Shown here: positions 23,896 through 31,654 of the stretch, one piece after another
How positions within the stretch are numbered: position 1 is the stretch's first letter
How the letters are laid out: each line of letters opens with the position of its first letter
DNA from: an uncultured Bacilli bacterium
Lineage (GTDB): Bacteria > Bacillota_I > Bacilli_A > RF39 > UBA660
Reading direction: 5' to 3'
Assembly: GCA_947625425.1 (NCBI GenBank)
Contig: CANQOH010000014.1
Location: 1 to 31,730, forward strand
DNA: 31,730 nt
Notes under the pieces: generated by a model
What the model was told of the DNA's origin: nothing
Database searches by the model: none
What the model saw: the letters and a program-made list of their open reading frames with translations, nothing else
Position numbers and translations under genes: made by a program

Positions 23896-25293
23896 ATGAA
23901 GAAAAAATATATAATTAGTTTATCAATTATCGGTATTATGCTAGCCATAACTTTAACAATGGGTACTGGTTATGGACTATGGATTTCTACTAATAATCAA
24001 GACGAATTAAGTTCCAATACTATTGGTTGCTTTAAAATATATTACCAAGATAGTAAAAAGAATATTATCGAGATGAAAAATATTAATCCAGTAACTACTG
24101 AAGAAGGTCTAGAAAAAACTAGTCCATATACTTTAACAATTGAAAATGTTTGTGATGTTAATAAAGAATTACAAGTTCGTTTAAATGTTTTAAATGATAC
24201 AACTGTCGATTTAAAATCTTTAACTTTAGAATCTTCTGGATATATTGTTAAAGACGCTAGTTTATATAATAATCTAGAACTAACTAAATCTGAAAATGCA
24301 AATGTCGTTCAAAGTAGATTAATTGGTGTTGCTGATGTTAAACCACATGAAACAGTAAGAACTAATATTAAATTATGGTTTGATGAAAGAAGAAATCCCA
24401 AAATTGAAAAAGATAAAATCTTTAAAGGTCAATTTGAATTAATTGATGCTGAATCAAGTATCAAAGCTAAATTCTATGAAAAATTATTAACCGAAAAAAC
24501 TAAAATCGAAGCTAAAGCAGCACCAAACTTCACTAATGTTTCTACATCATCAGATGGCTTATATGCTGCTGAAACTAGTAATGGTAAATCTTATTATTAT
24601 CGTGGCGTTGTTACTAATAACTATGTTCAATTTGGTAACTTCATCTGGCGTATTGTAAGAATTAATGACGATGGTACAATTAAATTAATTCTTGATAAAT
24701 CAGCTGGAACTCCAACTATGTATAATAAATTATTAAGTCCAGAAAAAGATTATGTTGGTTATAAATATATTTGGTATAGCCAAGAAACAAATAGTACAGC
24801 TAAAGATGCCCTTGATGCATGGTATAAAACTAATGTAACTGATCAAGGCTTAGATAAATATGTTACAACTACTAGTTTCTGTAATGATACTGGTTATGAA
24901 AATGCTAGTCATATTTACTTCAATGGATATAAGAGATTAGTTACTGATCATGCCCCATCATTAGTATGTCCTGCTGGTGCTTCTGATTTCGGTGGTACAT
25001 ATAATACTAAAGTTGGTTTAATAACAGCTGATGAAGTAGTAATGGCTGGTGGAACTGTTAATACTAACAATATGAATTATTACTTATATAATGGTGAAAA
25101 CTTTGTTACATTCACCCCATATGATTTCAATTTAGGTAAACCAACAATGTTTAGTGTTAATAATACTGGTGCTTTAGTATCTACAACCGTTAATACTGAA
25201 TTAGGTCTTCGTCCTGTTATAACATTAATTAGTGATATTACGGTTAGTGGTTCAGGAACTGAAAATAGTCCTTATACAATTGATATGGAATAA
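23896..25293 (+). CDS. Secreted two-domain surface protein: TasA/camelysin-like N-terminus plus YYRG...WRIVRIN domain
   Basis: A 465-residue exported protein. The hydrophobic N-terminal helix (about 6-24) and GYGLWIS resemble the SipW-type signal region of TasA/camelysin proteins. A beta-rich domain (about 28-190) has the family layout, including SPYTLTIENVCDVNKELQVRL and a late KLWFDERRNP block. The C-terminal domain (about 215-465) starts GLYAAETSNGKSYYYRG, continues FGNFIWRIVRINDDGTIKLI and ends ELGLRPVITL. I recall this arrangement from many uncultured gut Firmicutes surface proteins, function unknown. The end matches GIRPVIEM in the protein at 7653. ATG at 23896 lies downstream of the promoter; the ribosome site (GAGTG) is weak. 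No sorting signal is present. Confidence 0.7.
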   Translation: MKKKYIISLSIIGIMLAITLTMGTGYGLWISTNNQDELSSNTIGCFKIYYQDSKKNIIEMKNINPVTTEEGLEKTSPYTLTIENVCDVNKELQVRLNVLNDTTVDLKSLTLESSGYIVKDASLYNNLELTKSENANVVQSRLIGVADVKPHETVRTNIKLWFDERRNPKIEKDKIFKGQFELIDAESSIKAKFYEKLLTEKTKIEAKAAPNFTNVSTSSDGLYAAETSNGKSYYYRGVVTNNYVQFGNFIWRIVRINDDGTIKLILDKSAGTPTMYNKLLSPEKDYVGYKYIWYSQETNSTAKDALDAWYKTNVTDQGLDKYVTTTSFCNDTGYENASHIYFNGYKRLVTDHAPSLVCPAGASDFGGTYNTKVGLITADEVVMAGGTVNTNNMNYYLYNGENFVTFTPYDFNLGKPTMFSVNNTGALVSTTVNTELGLRPVITLISDITVSGSGTENSPYTIDME

Positions 25294-25317
25294 ACACTGT
25301 CTTGACAGTGTTTTTTT
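25293..25317 (+). terminator. Terminator after the camelysin-like gene, carrying the next -35
   Basis: AACACTGT (25293-25300) pairs with ACAGTGTT (25305-25312) around CTTG, then a T-run to 25317. TTGACA (25302-25307) of a downstream promoter lies across the loop and right arm. Confidence 0.85.
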
Positions 25318-25330
25318 ATTTATGTATTCT
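25302..25330 (+). promoter_or_regulatory. Possible sigma-A-type promoter of the sigma factor-spoVA operon
   Basis: TTGACA (25302-25307), 17-base spacer, TATTCT (25325-25330, 4 of 6 to consensus). The -35 is perfect and the -10 weak. A sporulation-specific promoter nearer the gene cannot be excluded. Confidence 0.45.
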
Positions 25331-25405
25331 ATTTTTTTCTTTGTTTGTCGAACTTGTTTAAAACTAAGTAATCAAGCTCTATATTTTAGTTATCAGGTGA
25401 TAAAA

Positions 25406-26050
25406 ATGGCAGACATTGAAACAATAATCCAATTACATGAAAAACTTATTTATAAAATAGCTACTAGATTTCATGATGCTGAATTAGAAGATTTATATCA
25501 AGCTGGCGTAATTGGTGTTATTAAAGCTTATAATAATTTTAAAGATGATGGTACAACTAAATTTACGACATATGCTTATAACTATATTTTTGGTGAAATG
25601 TATGATTACGTAAATAATCTTCGTGCTATAAAATTAAATAAAAATATTTTAAGACTATATAAAAAGATAGAACAAACCAAGTATCATCTAGCTCAAAAAT
25701 TAAACCATCTACCATCCATTAGTGAATTAGCAGAATTTTTAGGTTATGATGAAGCAACCATAAGTCAAATATATGAATGTACTTCCTCAATCATGAGTTT
25801 AGATACGGAAACCGAAAGACCTATCTATGAAACTATTGCTAATTCAAAAGATGATATCTCAACTAACATGATTGATTTAAAAGACTCTTTAAATACCTTA
25901 ACTCCCGAAGAAAAAGACATTATAAATTATCGTTACTTTAAAGATTTTACCCAAAGTGAAACAGCTAAAATATTAGGTATGTCCCAAGTAAAAGTATCTC
26001 GTTATGAAAAGAAAAGTTTAAGTAAAATGTATAATTACCTAAGTGCCTAA
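25406..26050 (+). CDS. Sporulation RNA polymerase sigma factor (SigF/SigG type)
   Basis: A 214-residue sigma-70 family protein. Region 2 (about 5-80) has LHEKLIYKIATRF, DLYQAGVIGVIKAYNNF and TTKFTTYAYNYIFGEMYDYV. Region 3 (about 85-140) has KLNHLPSISELAEFLGYDE. Region 4 (about 160-212) has LTPEEKDIINYRYF and a helix-turn-helix, FTQSETAKILGMSQVKVSRY. This is the SigF/SigG/SigB pattern. SpoVAC, SpoVAD and SpoVAE follow directly; in Bacillus sigF is followed by the spoVA genes, so SigF is the best guess. It is shorter than Bacillus SigF (about 255). The spoIIAA and spoIIAB genes that normally precede sigF are absent. ATG at 25406 follows CAGGTGAT; a longer ORF from 25232 reads through the preceding gene and terminator. 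Confidence 0.88.
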   Translation: MADIETIIQLHEKLIYKIATRFHDAELEDLYQAGVIGVIKAYNNFKDDGTTKFTTYAYNYIFGEMYDYVNNLRAIKLNKNILRLYKKIEQTKYHLAQKLNHLPSISELAEFLGYDEATISQIYECTSSIMSLDTETERPIYETIANSKDDISTNMIDLKDSLNTLTPEEKDIINYRYFKDFTQSETAKILGMSQVKVSRYEKKSLSKMYNYLSA

Positions 26051-26074
26051 ACATACTAAATATTAGGTGATGAG

Positions 26075-26503
26075 ATGAATACTGTTAAGTATAAAAAGAT
26101 GGTTGAAGAACTAACTCCTAAAGAAAATCGTCTTGCCAATATGTTAATTGCTTTTATTGGTGGTGGTCTAATAGGAGTTATTGGTACTTTAATATATCTT
26201 AATTTAAATAAAATTTATAACTCTGAAGATTCTATAGCTTTTATGTTATTAATTTTTATCATTATTTCCGCTTTTTTAACTTGTTGTGGTTTTGCTGATA
26301 ATTTATTTTCTAAATTAAAATGTGCTCTTATAATCCCGATTACTGGTTTTGCTCACTCTGTATCTTCATCAATTCTTGACTACAAAAAAGAAGGCTTATT
26401 AAATATGGGCTCTAATACCTTTAAATTAGCTGGTTCTGTTTTATTATATGGTATTGTTAGTGCCATTCTTCTTACATTAGTGAAGGTGATCTTAAATGTC
26501 TAG
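26075..26503 (+). CDS. spoVAC: Stage V sporulation protein SpoVAC
   Basis: Inner-membrane subunit of the dipicolinic acid channel of spores, linked to mechanosensitivity in this family. The 142 residues contain four hydrophobic segments and the family signature PITGFAHSVSSSILDYKKEG, followed by LLNMGSNTFKLAGSVLLYGI. The cytosolic N-terminus (MNTVKYKKMVEELTPKEN) is typical. AGGTGATGAG precedes the ATG, 24 bases after the sigma factor stop. It overlaps spoVAD by 8 bases; the stop is TAG. Together with spoVAD and spoVAE it forms the minimal set seen in clostridia, without spoVAA, spoVAB or spoVAF. Confidence 0.95.
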   Translation: MNTVKYKKMVEELTPKENRLANMLIAFIGGGLIGVIGTLIYLNLNKIYNSEDSIAFMLLIFIIISAFLTCCGFADNLFSKLKCALIIPITGFAHSVSSSILDYKKEGLLNMGSNTFKLAGSVLLYGIVSAILLTLVKVILNV

Positions 26504-27464
26504 TTTTAAATATAATAATGTTTATCTTAAAGATTATGAATCAATAGCTGGACCAGAAGAAGCTAAAGGCAATTTAGAATATCAAAATACTATCAAAGAT
26601 TATTACTTTAATGAAGAAAAAATCGAAGATGCCGAAATAAAAATGCAAAACCTTTGTTTAAATAATATTACTAAAAGAAACAAACTTAATAACAAGATTG
26701 AACTCTTAGTCGGAGGAGATTTAATTAATCAAATAGCTATAACTTCTTATAATATTACTAATCGTAATATCCCTTTCTTAGGCCTTTATAATGCTTGTGC
26801 AACCTTTAATGAAAGTTTAATTGTCTTAGCTAATTTTATTGAATCTAATATGATAAAAAGTGGAGTAGCTATTACTTCAAGTCATAATTTAAATGCAGAA
26901 AGGCAATATCGTTTTCCTATTGAATATGGTTCACCTAAGAAATGTTATACAACCTTTACTACTACTGGCGCAGCTTGTGCTTATCTAACTAACGAAGTAA
27001 CAGATATCAAGATTGAATCATCAACAATAGGTACAGTCGTCGATTACGGTATTAAAGATGCTTCTAACATGGGAGCAGTAATGGCCCCAAGTGCCGCTGT
27101 CACCTTACATCAACATCTAACTGAATTACAAAGAGATATAAACTACTATGATTTAATCATTACTGGTGACTTAGGTTCCTTTGGTGGCGATTTATTTTTA
27201 AAACTAATAAAAGAAGATTATAACTATTTACCTAAAGTCTATTATGATGCTTCAAGTATTCTTTATAAAGATAATCAAAATACTTTTCAAGGCGGTAGTG
27301 GTCCTGTAGTCATTCCTTTAGTTTTATTTAATAAAATATTTAAAGAAAAACAATATAAAAAAATATTAGTTTTAGCAACTGGTTCATTACATAATACTTT
27401 AATGGTTAATTTAAAGAAAAGTATTCCTGCTATAACTCATGCAATTAGTATCGAGGTGAAATAA
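26496..27464 (+). CDS. spoVAD: Stage V sporulation protein SpoVAD
   Basis: Soluble thiolase-fold subunit of the spore SpoVA complex, which binds dipicolinic acid in characterised species. The 322-residue product is slightly shorter than Bacillus SpoVAD (about 338). Conserved blocks include NVYLKDYESIAGPEEAKGNL, NRNIPFLGLYNACATFNESL with the thiolase-position Cys, SGVAITSSHNLNAERQYRFP, GAVMAPSAAVTLHQHL, ITGDLGSFGGDLF and VLATGSLHNTLM. AAGGTGATC precedes the ATG within the end of spoVAC. Its stop overlaps the spoVAE start by one base, so the three genes are translationally linked. Confidence 0.96.
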   Translation: MSSFKYNNVYLKDYESIAGPEEAKGNLEYQNTIKDYYFNEEKIEDAEIKMQNLCLNNITKRNKLNNKIELLVGGDLINQIAITSYNITNRNIPFLGLYNACATFNESLIVLANFIESNMIKSGVAITSSHNLNAERQYRFPIEYGSPKKCYTTFTTTGAACAYLTNEVTDIKIESSTIGTVVDYGIKDASNMGAVMAPSAAVTLHQHLTELQRDINYYDLIITGDLGSFGGDLFLKLIKEDYNYLPKVYYDASSILYKDNQNTFQGGSGPVVIPLVLFNKIFKEKQYKKILVLATGSLHNTLMVNLKKSIPAITHAISIEVK

Positions 27465-27814
27465 TGGTCTATATAAATTCATTTTTAGTCTGTGGAATTA
27501 TTTGTTTAATCGGTCAAATTATCTTAGATAATACTAAATTAACTCCTGGTCATATAACTAGTATTTTTGTTGTAACTGGAGCTATCTTATCGTTCTTAGG
27601 TATTTATGAAGTAATAGCTAATTATAGTTTAGTAGGTAGTAGTCTTCCTATTACATCATTTGGTAATGCCTTATATAAAGCTGCTTATGAAGGTTTTCAA
27701 ACTAATGGCTTTATTGGTATGTTTAGTAACCTTTTATCTACTACTAGTACTGGTATAACTGGAGCTGTCTTCTTTGGCTTTATCTTTTCTTTAATATTTA
27801 AAATCAGAGATTAA
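27464..27814 (+). CDS. spoVAE: Stage V sporulation protein SpoVAE (SpoVAEb type)
   Basis: Third membrane subunit of the spore dipicolinic acid channel. The 116-residue product has three to four membrane segments and the family blocks TKLTPGHITSIFVVTGAILSF, GSSLPITSFGNALYKAAYEG and GITGAVFFGFIFSLIFK. The ATG overlaps the spoVAD stop (TAATG); GAGGTGA is the ribosome site. A terminator overlaps its stop codon and ends the operon. Confidence 0.95.
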   Translation: MVYINSFLVCGIICLIGQIILDNTKLTPGHITSIFVVTGAILSFLGIYEVIANYSLVGSSLPITSFGNALYKAAYEGFQTNGFIGMFSNLLSTTSTGITGAVFFGFIFSLIFKIRD

Positions 27815-27831
27815 TAATTAATCTCTTTTTT
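27806..27831 (+). terminator. Terminator of the sigma factor-spoVA operon
   Basis: AGAGATTA (27806-27813) pairs with TAATCTCT (27819-27826) around ATAAT, then a T-run to 27831. The left arm includes the last codons of spoVAE and part of its stop. Confidence 0.85.
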
Positions 27832-27845
27832 AATTTATACTTATT

Positions 27846-27854
27846 TGGTATAAT
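27846..27854 (+). promoter_or_regulatory. Extended -10 promoter of the membrane protein-scpAB operon
   Basis: TGGTATAAT (TATAAT at 27849-27854), no clear -35. It probably drives the five genes up to 31589, since no terminator lies between them. Confidence 0.6.
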
Positions 27855-27880
27855 TATATAAGAAGAATGAAGGGATTATT

Positions 27881-29137
27881 ATGGATAACAAAGATTTAAA
27901 TAATAATGTGGATTCTAAAGAGCAAAAAAATGAAGAAATCAAAAAAGATGCTCCAGCTGTGAATGAACAACAAGAACAAACCTCGAAGGAACCAGAAAAT
28001 AAACCAGCACCTGTCATTGATATTCCTGAAAGTAACGAAACTAAAGAAGAAGTTAAAGCTCAAAATCAAACTTTAGATCCAGCAGCTGACTTTAGTTCAA
28101 TTTTTCACGTTGAATCAGAAGAGCTCCCTGCTGAGAAGAAAGTTGAAGCTCCCGTAGCTAATCAAAATTTAGCTCCTGAAGTCAAAGTTGACGAAAACAT
28201 AGATTTAAATGAAGAAAAAGTTGCTCCTAAATTCAATAAAGACTTATTTAATCAAGAAGAAAAAGTATTATATGAAATAAGACCTGAAAAGGAAGGAAAT
28301 CCTCTTGTTGTTGTCTTCTTATTTGTTGGTTTAATTGCTTTTATAATACTATTACCATTTATTGTTAAAGTAGCTAACTATAGATTTTCTCAAGCTACTA
28401 ATCACCCATCTAGTGAAACAGAAAAAGATGAAATATATGAATTAGGATCTACTTCTGTCAGAGTTACAAAAGATAACTTAGAGTTATATAACTTTATAAC
28501 TTCTAAAGAAAATGATGAATATTATTTAAACTTTACTTTAACTAATAAATCTAGTCAACCATATATGTTTGATAAAAAATACTATATTACTTTATATGAT
28601 AATCAAGCTATTATTGGTTATGCATTAATCCATTCATATGATGTCGTTGCTGCTTATGGTGCTAGTGAAGTAAAAGTTGTTATTTCTGAAGGCGCATATC
28701 GAAAAGCTGATCATTTTAAAATCGAAGAAATAGTTCCAAGTAGGTATCCTAACGAAACAACAACTGAAACAGAAGGTGAATATAAGGTTTTAACTTGTAC
28801 CCATCTTCATGATGAAATCAAATATTACTTTGATAATAGTAATAACTCATTAATAAAAATTAAAGAAACATTCAAAGAGACACAAGCTAATAGCAAAACC
28901 TATGTAAATGATAAAGATACATATCGTGCTCTTTCAAATAAATATAAACAAATAGATAATTTTCAATCAACATTTGTTGAAACTAATACTGATTTCACAA
29001 TGTTAAATGAAATCGAACTAAAAGATATTCCAGATAAAACATTAAGTGATTTAAAAGTATATCGTTATTTTAAATATAGTGAAGATATTAATACAATATC
29101 ATTTGAAATAAAAGCTCAAGGTTATACATGTAGATAG
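27881..29137 (+). CDS. Single-pass membrane protein with acidic disordered cytosolic tail, unknown
   Basis: A 418-residue protein I cannot assign. Residues 1-130 are low-complexity and acidic (Glu, Asn, Gln, Lys, Pro). A membrane helix follows at 141-163 (PLVVVFLFVGLIAFIILLPF), then an extracellular beta-rich domain (about 185-418). Two Cys are in the ectodomain (TCTHLHDE and the last residues YTCR), possibly a disulfide. The layout, disordered cytosolic tail plus helix plus ectodomain, is the same as in the proteins at 12312 and 15686, but I see no sequence similarity in the ectodomain. AAGGGA precedes the ATG. scpA follows after 10 bases, so this is the first gene of the scpAB operon; the link to segregation is positional only. 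Confidence 0.7.
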   Translation: MDNKDLNNNVDSKEQKNEEIKKDAPAVNEQQEQTSKEPENKPAPVIDIPESNETKEEVKAQNQTLDPAADFSSIFHVESEELPAEKKVEAPVANQNLAPEVKVDENIDLNEEKVAPKFNKDLFNQEEKVLYEIRPEKEGNPLVVVFLFVGLIAFIILLPFIVKVANYRFSQATNHPSSETEKDEIYELGSTSVRVTKDNLELYNFITSKENDEYYLNFTLTNKSSQPYMFDKKYYITLYDNQAIIGYALIHSYDVVAAYGASEVKVVISEGAYRKADHFKIEEIVPSRYPNETTTETEGEYKVLTCTHLHDEIKYYFDNSNNSLIKIKETFKETQANSKTYVNDKDTYRALSNKYKQIDNFQSTFVETNTDFTMLNEIELKDIPDKTLSDLKVYRYFKYSEDINTISFEIKAQGYTCR

Positions 29138-29147
29138 GGGGATTAAT

Positions 29148-29876
29148 ATGACTTACAATTTTACAACTGCTGATTTTGAAGGCCCATTAGATTTATTAGT
29201 CCATTTAGTAAAAGAATCCAAAATGGATATCTATGAAATAAATATTCATGAGATTATTAATCAATATTTAGATTTCATACATTCTTTAGAAGAAAAAAAT
29301 ATTGATGTTGCTAGTGAATATTTAGTAATGGCTGCCGAACTTATTCATTTAAAAAGTAAGTTATTAATTAATCGTCACGAAGAAGAAAATGAAGATGATG
29401 AATTCTCTTTCAATAGTGAAGAAGATTTACGTAATAAATTAATTGAATATGAAAAATATAAAGAAATAACTAAGAACTTCCAAGAATTAGAAGAAAAAAG
29501 ATCTGAAGTCCATACTAAATTACCAGAATCTTTATCTGAGTATTTAGATTCAACTGGTTTTATTAAAGGTGAACTAAATGTTGAAGATTTATTTAATGCT
29601 TATAAATTATTTATTGAAAGACAAAAACTAGATAAGCCTTTAAATACTAAAATAACTAAAAGAGAATTAAGTGTTGATGATAAAATCAAAGATATAAGAT
29701 CTATTTTAAAAAAACGTTCTAAAGTTAATTTTATTGAATTATTTACTGAGTTAACTAAAGAAAATATAGTCGTAACATTTTTATCTATTTTAGAAATGAG
29801 TAAAAATAGTGAAATTACTTTGACTCAAGAAGCAAGTTTTAGTCCAATTATGATAGAAAGAGTGAGTAAGAAATGA
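29148..29876 (+). CDS. scpA: Segregation and condensation protein A (kleisin)
   Basis: Kleisin subunit that bridges Smc heads in chromosome segregation. The 242-residue length fits. The N-terminal signature FEGPLDLLVHLVKESKMDIY and the following AAELIHLKSKLLI are diagnostic. The C-terminal winged-helix segment (about 165-240; VNFIELFTELTKENIVVTFL, then LSILEMSKNSEITLTQE) is present. GGGGG lies about 8 bases before the ATG. The stop is TGA, overlapping scpB's ATG as ATGA. Confidence 0.97.
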   Translation: MTYNFTTADFEGPLDLLVHLVKESKMDIYEINIHEIINQYLDFIHSLEEKNIDVASEYLVMAAELIHLKSKLLINRHEEENEDDEFSFNSEEDLRNKLIEYEKYKEITKNFQELEEKRSEVHTKLPESLSEYLDSTGFIKGELNVEDLFNAYKLFIERQKLDKPLNTKITKRELSVDDKIKDIRSILKKRSKVNFIELFTELTKENIVVTFLSILEMSKNSEITLTQEASFSPIMIERVSKK

Positions 29877-30442
29877 ATCTAATAGGAGTTCTAGAAGGAA
29901 TATTATTTGTTGTTGGTGATGAAGGTCTAACCCTTAATCAAATATGTGATATTTTAGATATTGATATGGAAAAAGCCAAAGAGCTTTTAATGGAATTAAA
30001 GAAGAGTTATGATGCAGATAATCGTGGTATTAGAATTAGTTATTTAGGTGATGCCTTTAAACTTACAACTAAAAAAGAACATAAAGATTACTATAAAAAA
30101 TTAATTGAAAATCCAGAAAATAATACTTTATCTCAAGCGGCTTTAGAAACATTAGCCATAATTGCATATAACCAACCAATAACCAGAGCTGAAATAGATG
30201 AACTACGTGGTGTTAATAATGTCCATATGTTAAGAAAACTTCTTGCTAAAGGCTTAATTAAAGAAGCCGGAAAAAGTACATTACCTGGAAGACCAAACCT
30301 TTATGCCACCACTAGTGAATTTTTAGATTATTTTGGTTTATCATCAATTAGTGATTTGCCAACAATTGTCAATGAACCAAGCGATGACGATACAGAAAAA
30401 GATTTATTTACTTCAATTTATAAGGAAGAAGAAAATGAATAA
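29873..30442 (+). CDS. scpB: Segregation and condensation protein B
   Basis: Partner of ScpA in the Smc-ScpAB complex. The 189-residue product has tandem winged-helix domains and the family blocks LEGILFVVGDEGLTLNQI, TLSQAALETLAIIAYNQPIT, RAEIDELRGVNN and GRPNLYATTSEFLDYFGL. The start overlaps the scpA stop by four bases, so the pair is translationally coupled. The 3' end overlaps the next gene by 8 bases. Confidence 0.97.
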   Translation: MNLIGVLEGILFVVGDEGLTLNQICDILDIDMEKAKELLMELKKSYDADNRGIRISYLGDAFKLTTKKEHKDYYKKLIENPENNTLSQAALETLAIIAYNQPITRAEIDELRGVNNVHMLRKLLAKGLIKEAGKSTLPGRPNLYATTSEFLDYFGLSSISDLPTIVNEPSDDDTEKDLFTSIYKEEENE

Positions 30443-31022
30443 AAATGATTTTATCAGTGAAGAAGACTTAATAAGTGAAGAATTAACTAACTTAAATCTT
30501 TCCCACTTAGAAATAGCTAATAAAAATATTAAAATTTGTACTTTTGAATATACTAACCTAAATAATAATATATTTGAAAATACATTCTTTGAAAAAGTTG
30601 AATTTACTAACTGTGATTTATCAAATACGAAATTTATCGATTGTAATTTTCGTGAAATAAAATTTACTAATTGCAAATTAATTGGAGTTAATTTAAATAA
30701 TTGTCATTTAACCAAAATCGAAATCAACAATTCTCTAGGCAAATATTTTAATTTAGTTGATAGTAAAGTAAAAGAATTAACAATAGAAAATTCTGATTTT
30801 ACAGAAAGTACCTTTTATAATATAACTAATAAAGATTTAATATTTAATAATACTAAATTAATTAAAATGGAATTTATTGATACTATTTTAGAAGGTATCA
30901 ATTTAAGTACTTGTGATATAACTAATATAAAAATACAACCTAAATATTTAAAAGGATTAAAAGTTAATTTAATTCAAGCTATTGAACTATCTAAAATTTT
31001 GGGAATTGATATCATAGAATAG
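30435..31022 (+). CDS. Pentapeptide-repeat-like protein
   Basis: A 195-residue soluble protein. About residues 30-165 consist of five-residue steps with a central Leu/Phe/Ile (FEYTN, LNNNI, FENTF, VEFTN, CDLSN, TKFID, CNFRE, IKFTN, CKLIG, VNLNN), expected to form a right-handed quadrilateral beta-helix. Asn, Thr and Cys are frequent at the outer positions. Functions in this superfamily range from DNA mimicry to scaffolding; nothing here decides between them. ATG at 30435 is used because AAGGAAGAAG precedes it; a longer frame from 30333 lies inside scpB. It is cotranscribed with scpAB. The stop is TAG. Confidence 0.78.
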   Translation: MNKNDFISEEDLISEELTNLNLSHLEIANKNIKICTFEYTNLNNNIFENTFFEKVEFTNCDLSNTKFIDCNFREIKFTNCKLIGVNLNNCHLTKIEINNSLGKYFNLVDSKVKELTIENSDFTESTFYNITNKDLIFNNTKLIKMEFIDTILEGINLSTCDITNIKIQPKYLKGLKVNLIQAIELSKILGIDIIE

Positions 31023-31031
31023 AGGAGTAAT

Positions 31032-31589
31032 ATGAATAACAAAATAATTATAATAACAATTTTAAGTATTTTAACAATTACATTAGGTATAGGAACTATT
31101 TATTTCTTTAATGTTAATAGAAACTCACAAGAGCAAATTAAAGAATTACAAAATAAAGTTAAAGAACTAGAAAAAGAAATAGAAGATTATTCTAATACTA
31201 ATAATGAAGAGTTAGTCGAAAATATTGAACAAGAAGATTCAACATATAGTAATTTAATAGGTATAACAGTTGAAGAATTTACCACTTTAATTAATAAAAA
31301 AGAATCTTTTATTCTCCTTGCATCTCAAACTTTCTGTTCTCATTGTAAAGATTATAAACCAATTTTTAACAAGACATTAAAAGAGCATAATATAACTGCA
31401 TATATTATTGAATATGATTTATTAACTCCAGATGAACATGCAGCCATGGATGCTATAATAGATGTTCCTAGCACTCCAACTACTATCTTTTTCCAAAACG
31501 GTGTTGAAGCCAGAGATTATCGTTTAGATAAAGTAGTAGGTCAAGTAGTTATTGAGGCTAACTTAAGAGCAACCGGCTATATAAAATAA
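31032..31589 (+). CDS. Membrane-anchored thioredoxin-like protein (CSHC active site)
   Basis: A 185-residue protein with an N-terminal membrane helix (5-26), a short coiled coil (about 33-55, QEQIKELQNKVKELEKEIE), and an extracytoplasmic thioredoxin fold (about 78-185). The active site is FCSHC with C102 and C105; the cis-Pro loop is PSTPTTIFFQNG (P149). It resembles the accessory thioredoxin-like proteins of Gram-positive bacteria rather than cytosolic thioredoxin. Disulfide formation or repair of exported proteins is the likely role; substrates are unknown. GAGGAG precedes the ATG, nine bases after the previous stop. It ends the scpAB operon and a terminator follows. Confidence 0.85.
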   Translation: MNNKIIIITILSILTITLGIGTIYFFNVNRNSQEQIKELQNKVKELEKEIEDYSNTNNEELVENIEQEDSTYSNLIGITVEEFTTLINKKESFILLASQTFCSHCKDYKPIFNKTLKEHNITAYIIEYDLLTPDEHAAMDAIIDVPSTPTTIFFQNGVEARDYRLDKVVGQVVIEANLRATGYIK

Positions 31590-31616
31590 GATTTGTTAAA
31601 CCAAATCTTTTTATTT
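31588..31616 (+). terminator. Terminator of the scpAB operon
   Basis: AAGATTTG (31588-31595) pairs with CAAATCTT (31602-31609) around TTAAAC, followed by a T-rich run that includes the start of the tRNA promoter -35. Confidence 0.8.
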
Positions 31617-31642
31617 GTACAAAATAATATTTATGTTATAAT
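31615..31642 (+). promoter_or_regulatory. Promoter of tRNA-Leu
   Basis: TTGTAC (31615-31620), 16-base spacer, TATAAT (31637-31642) with TG at 31634-31635. The predicted start is a few bases ahead of the mature tRNA end at 31655. Confidence 0.72.
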
Positions 31643-31654
31643 AATTTATGTAAT

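Noticed and set aside
25232..25405. Extended sigma factor ORF from 25232
   Set aside because: It would overlap the preceding gene and its terminator; the extra residues are not sigma-like and the ATG at 25406 has a good ribosome site.
4182..31589. Insertion sequences, transposases, integrases or prophage genes
   Set aside because: I saw no such domain, terminal repeats or target duplications; the region reads as ordinary chromosome.
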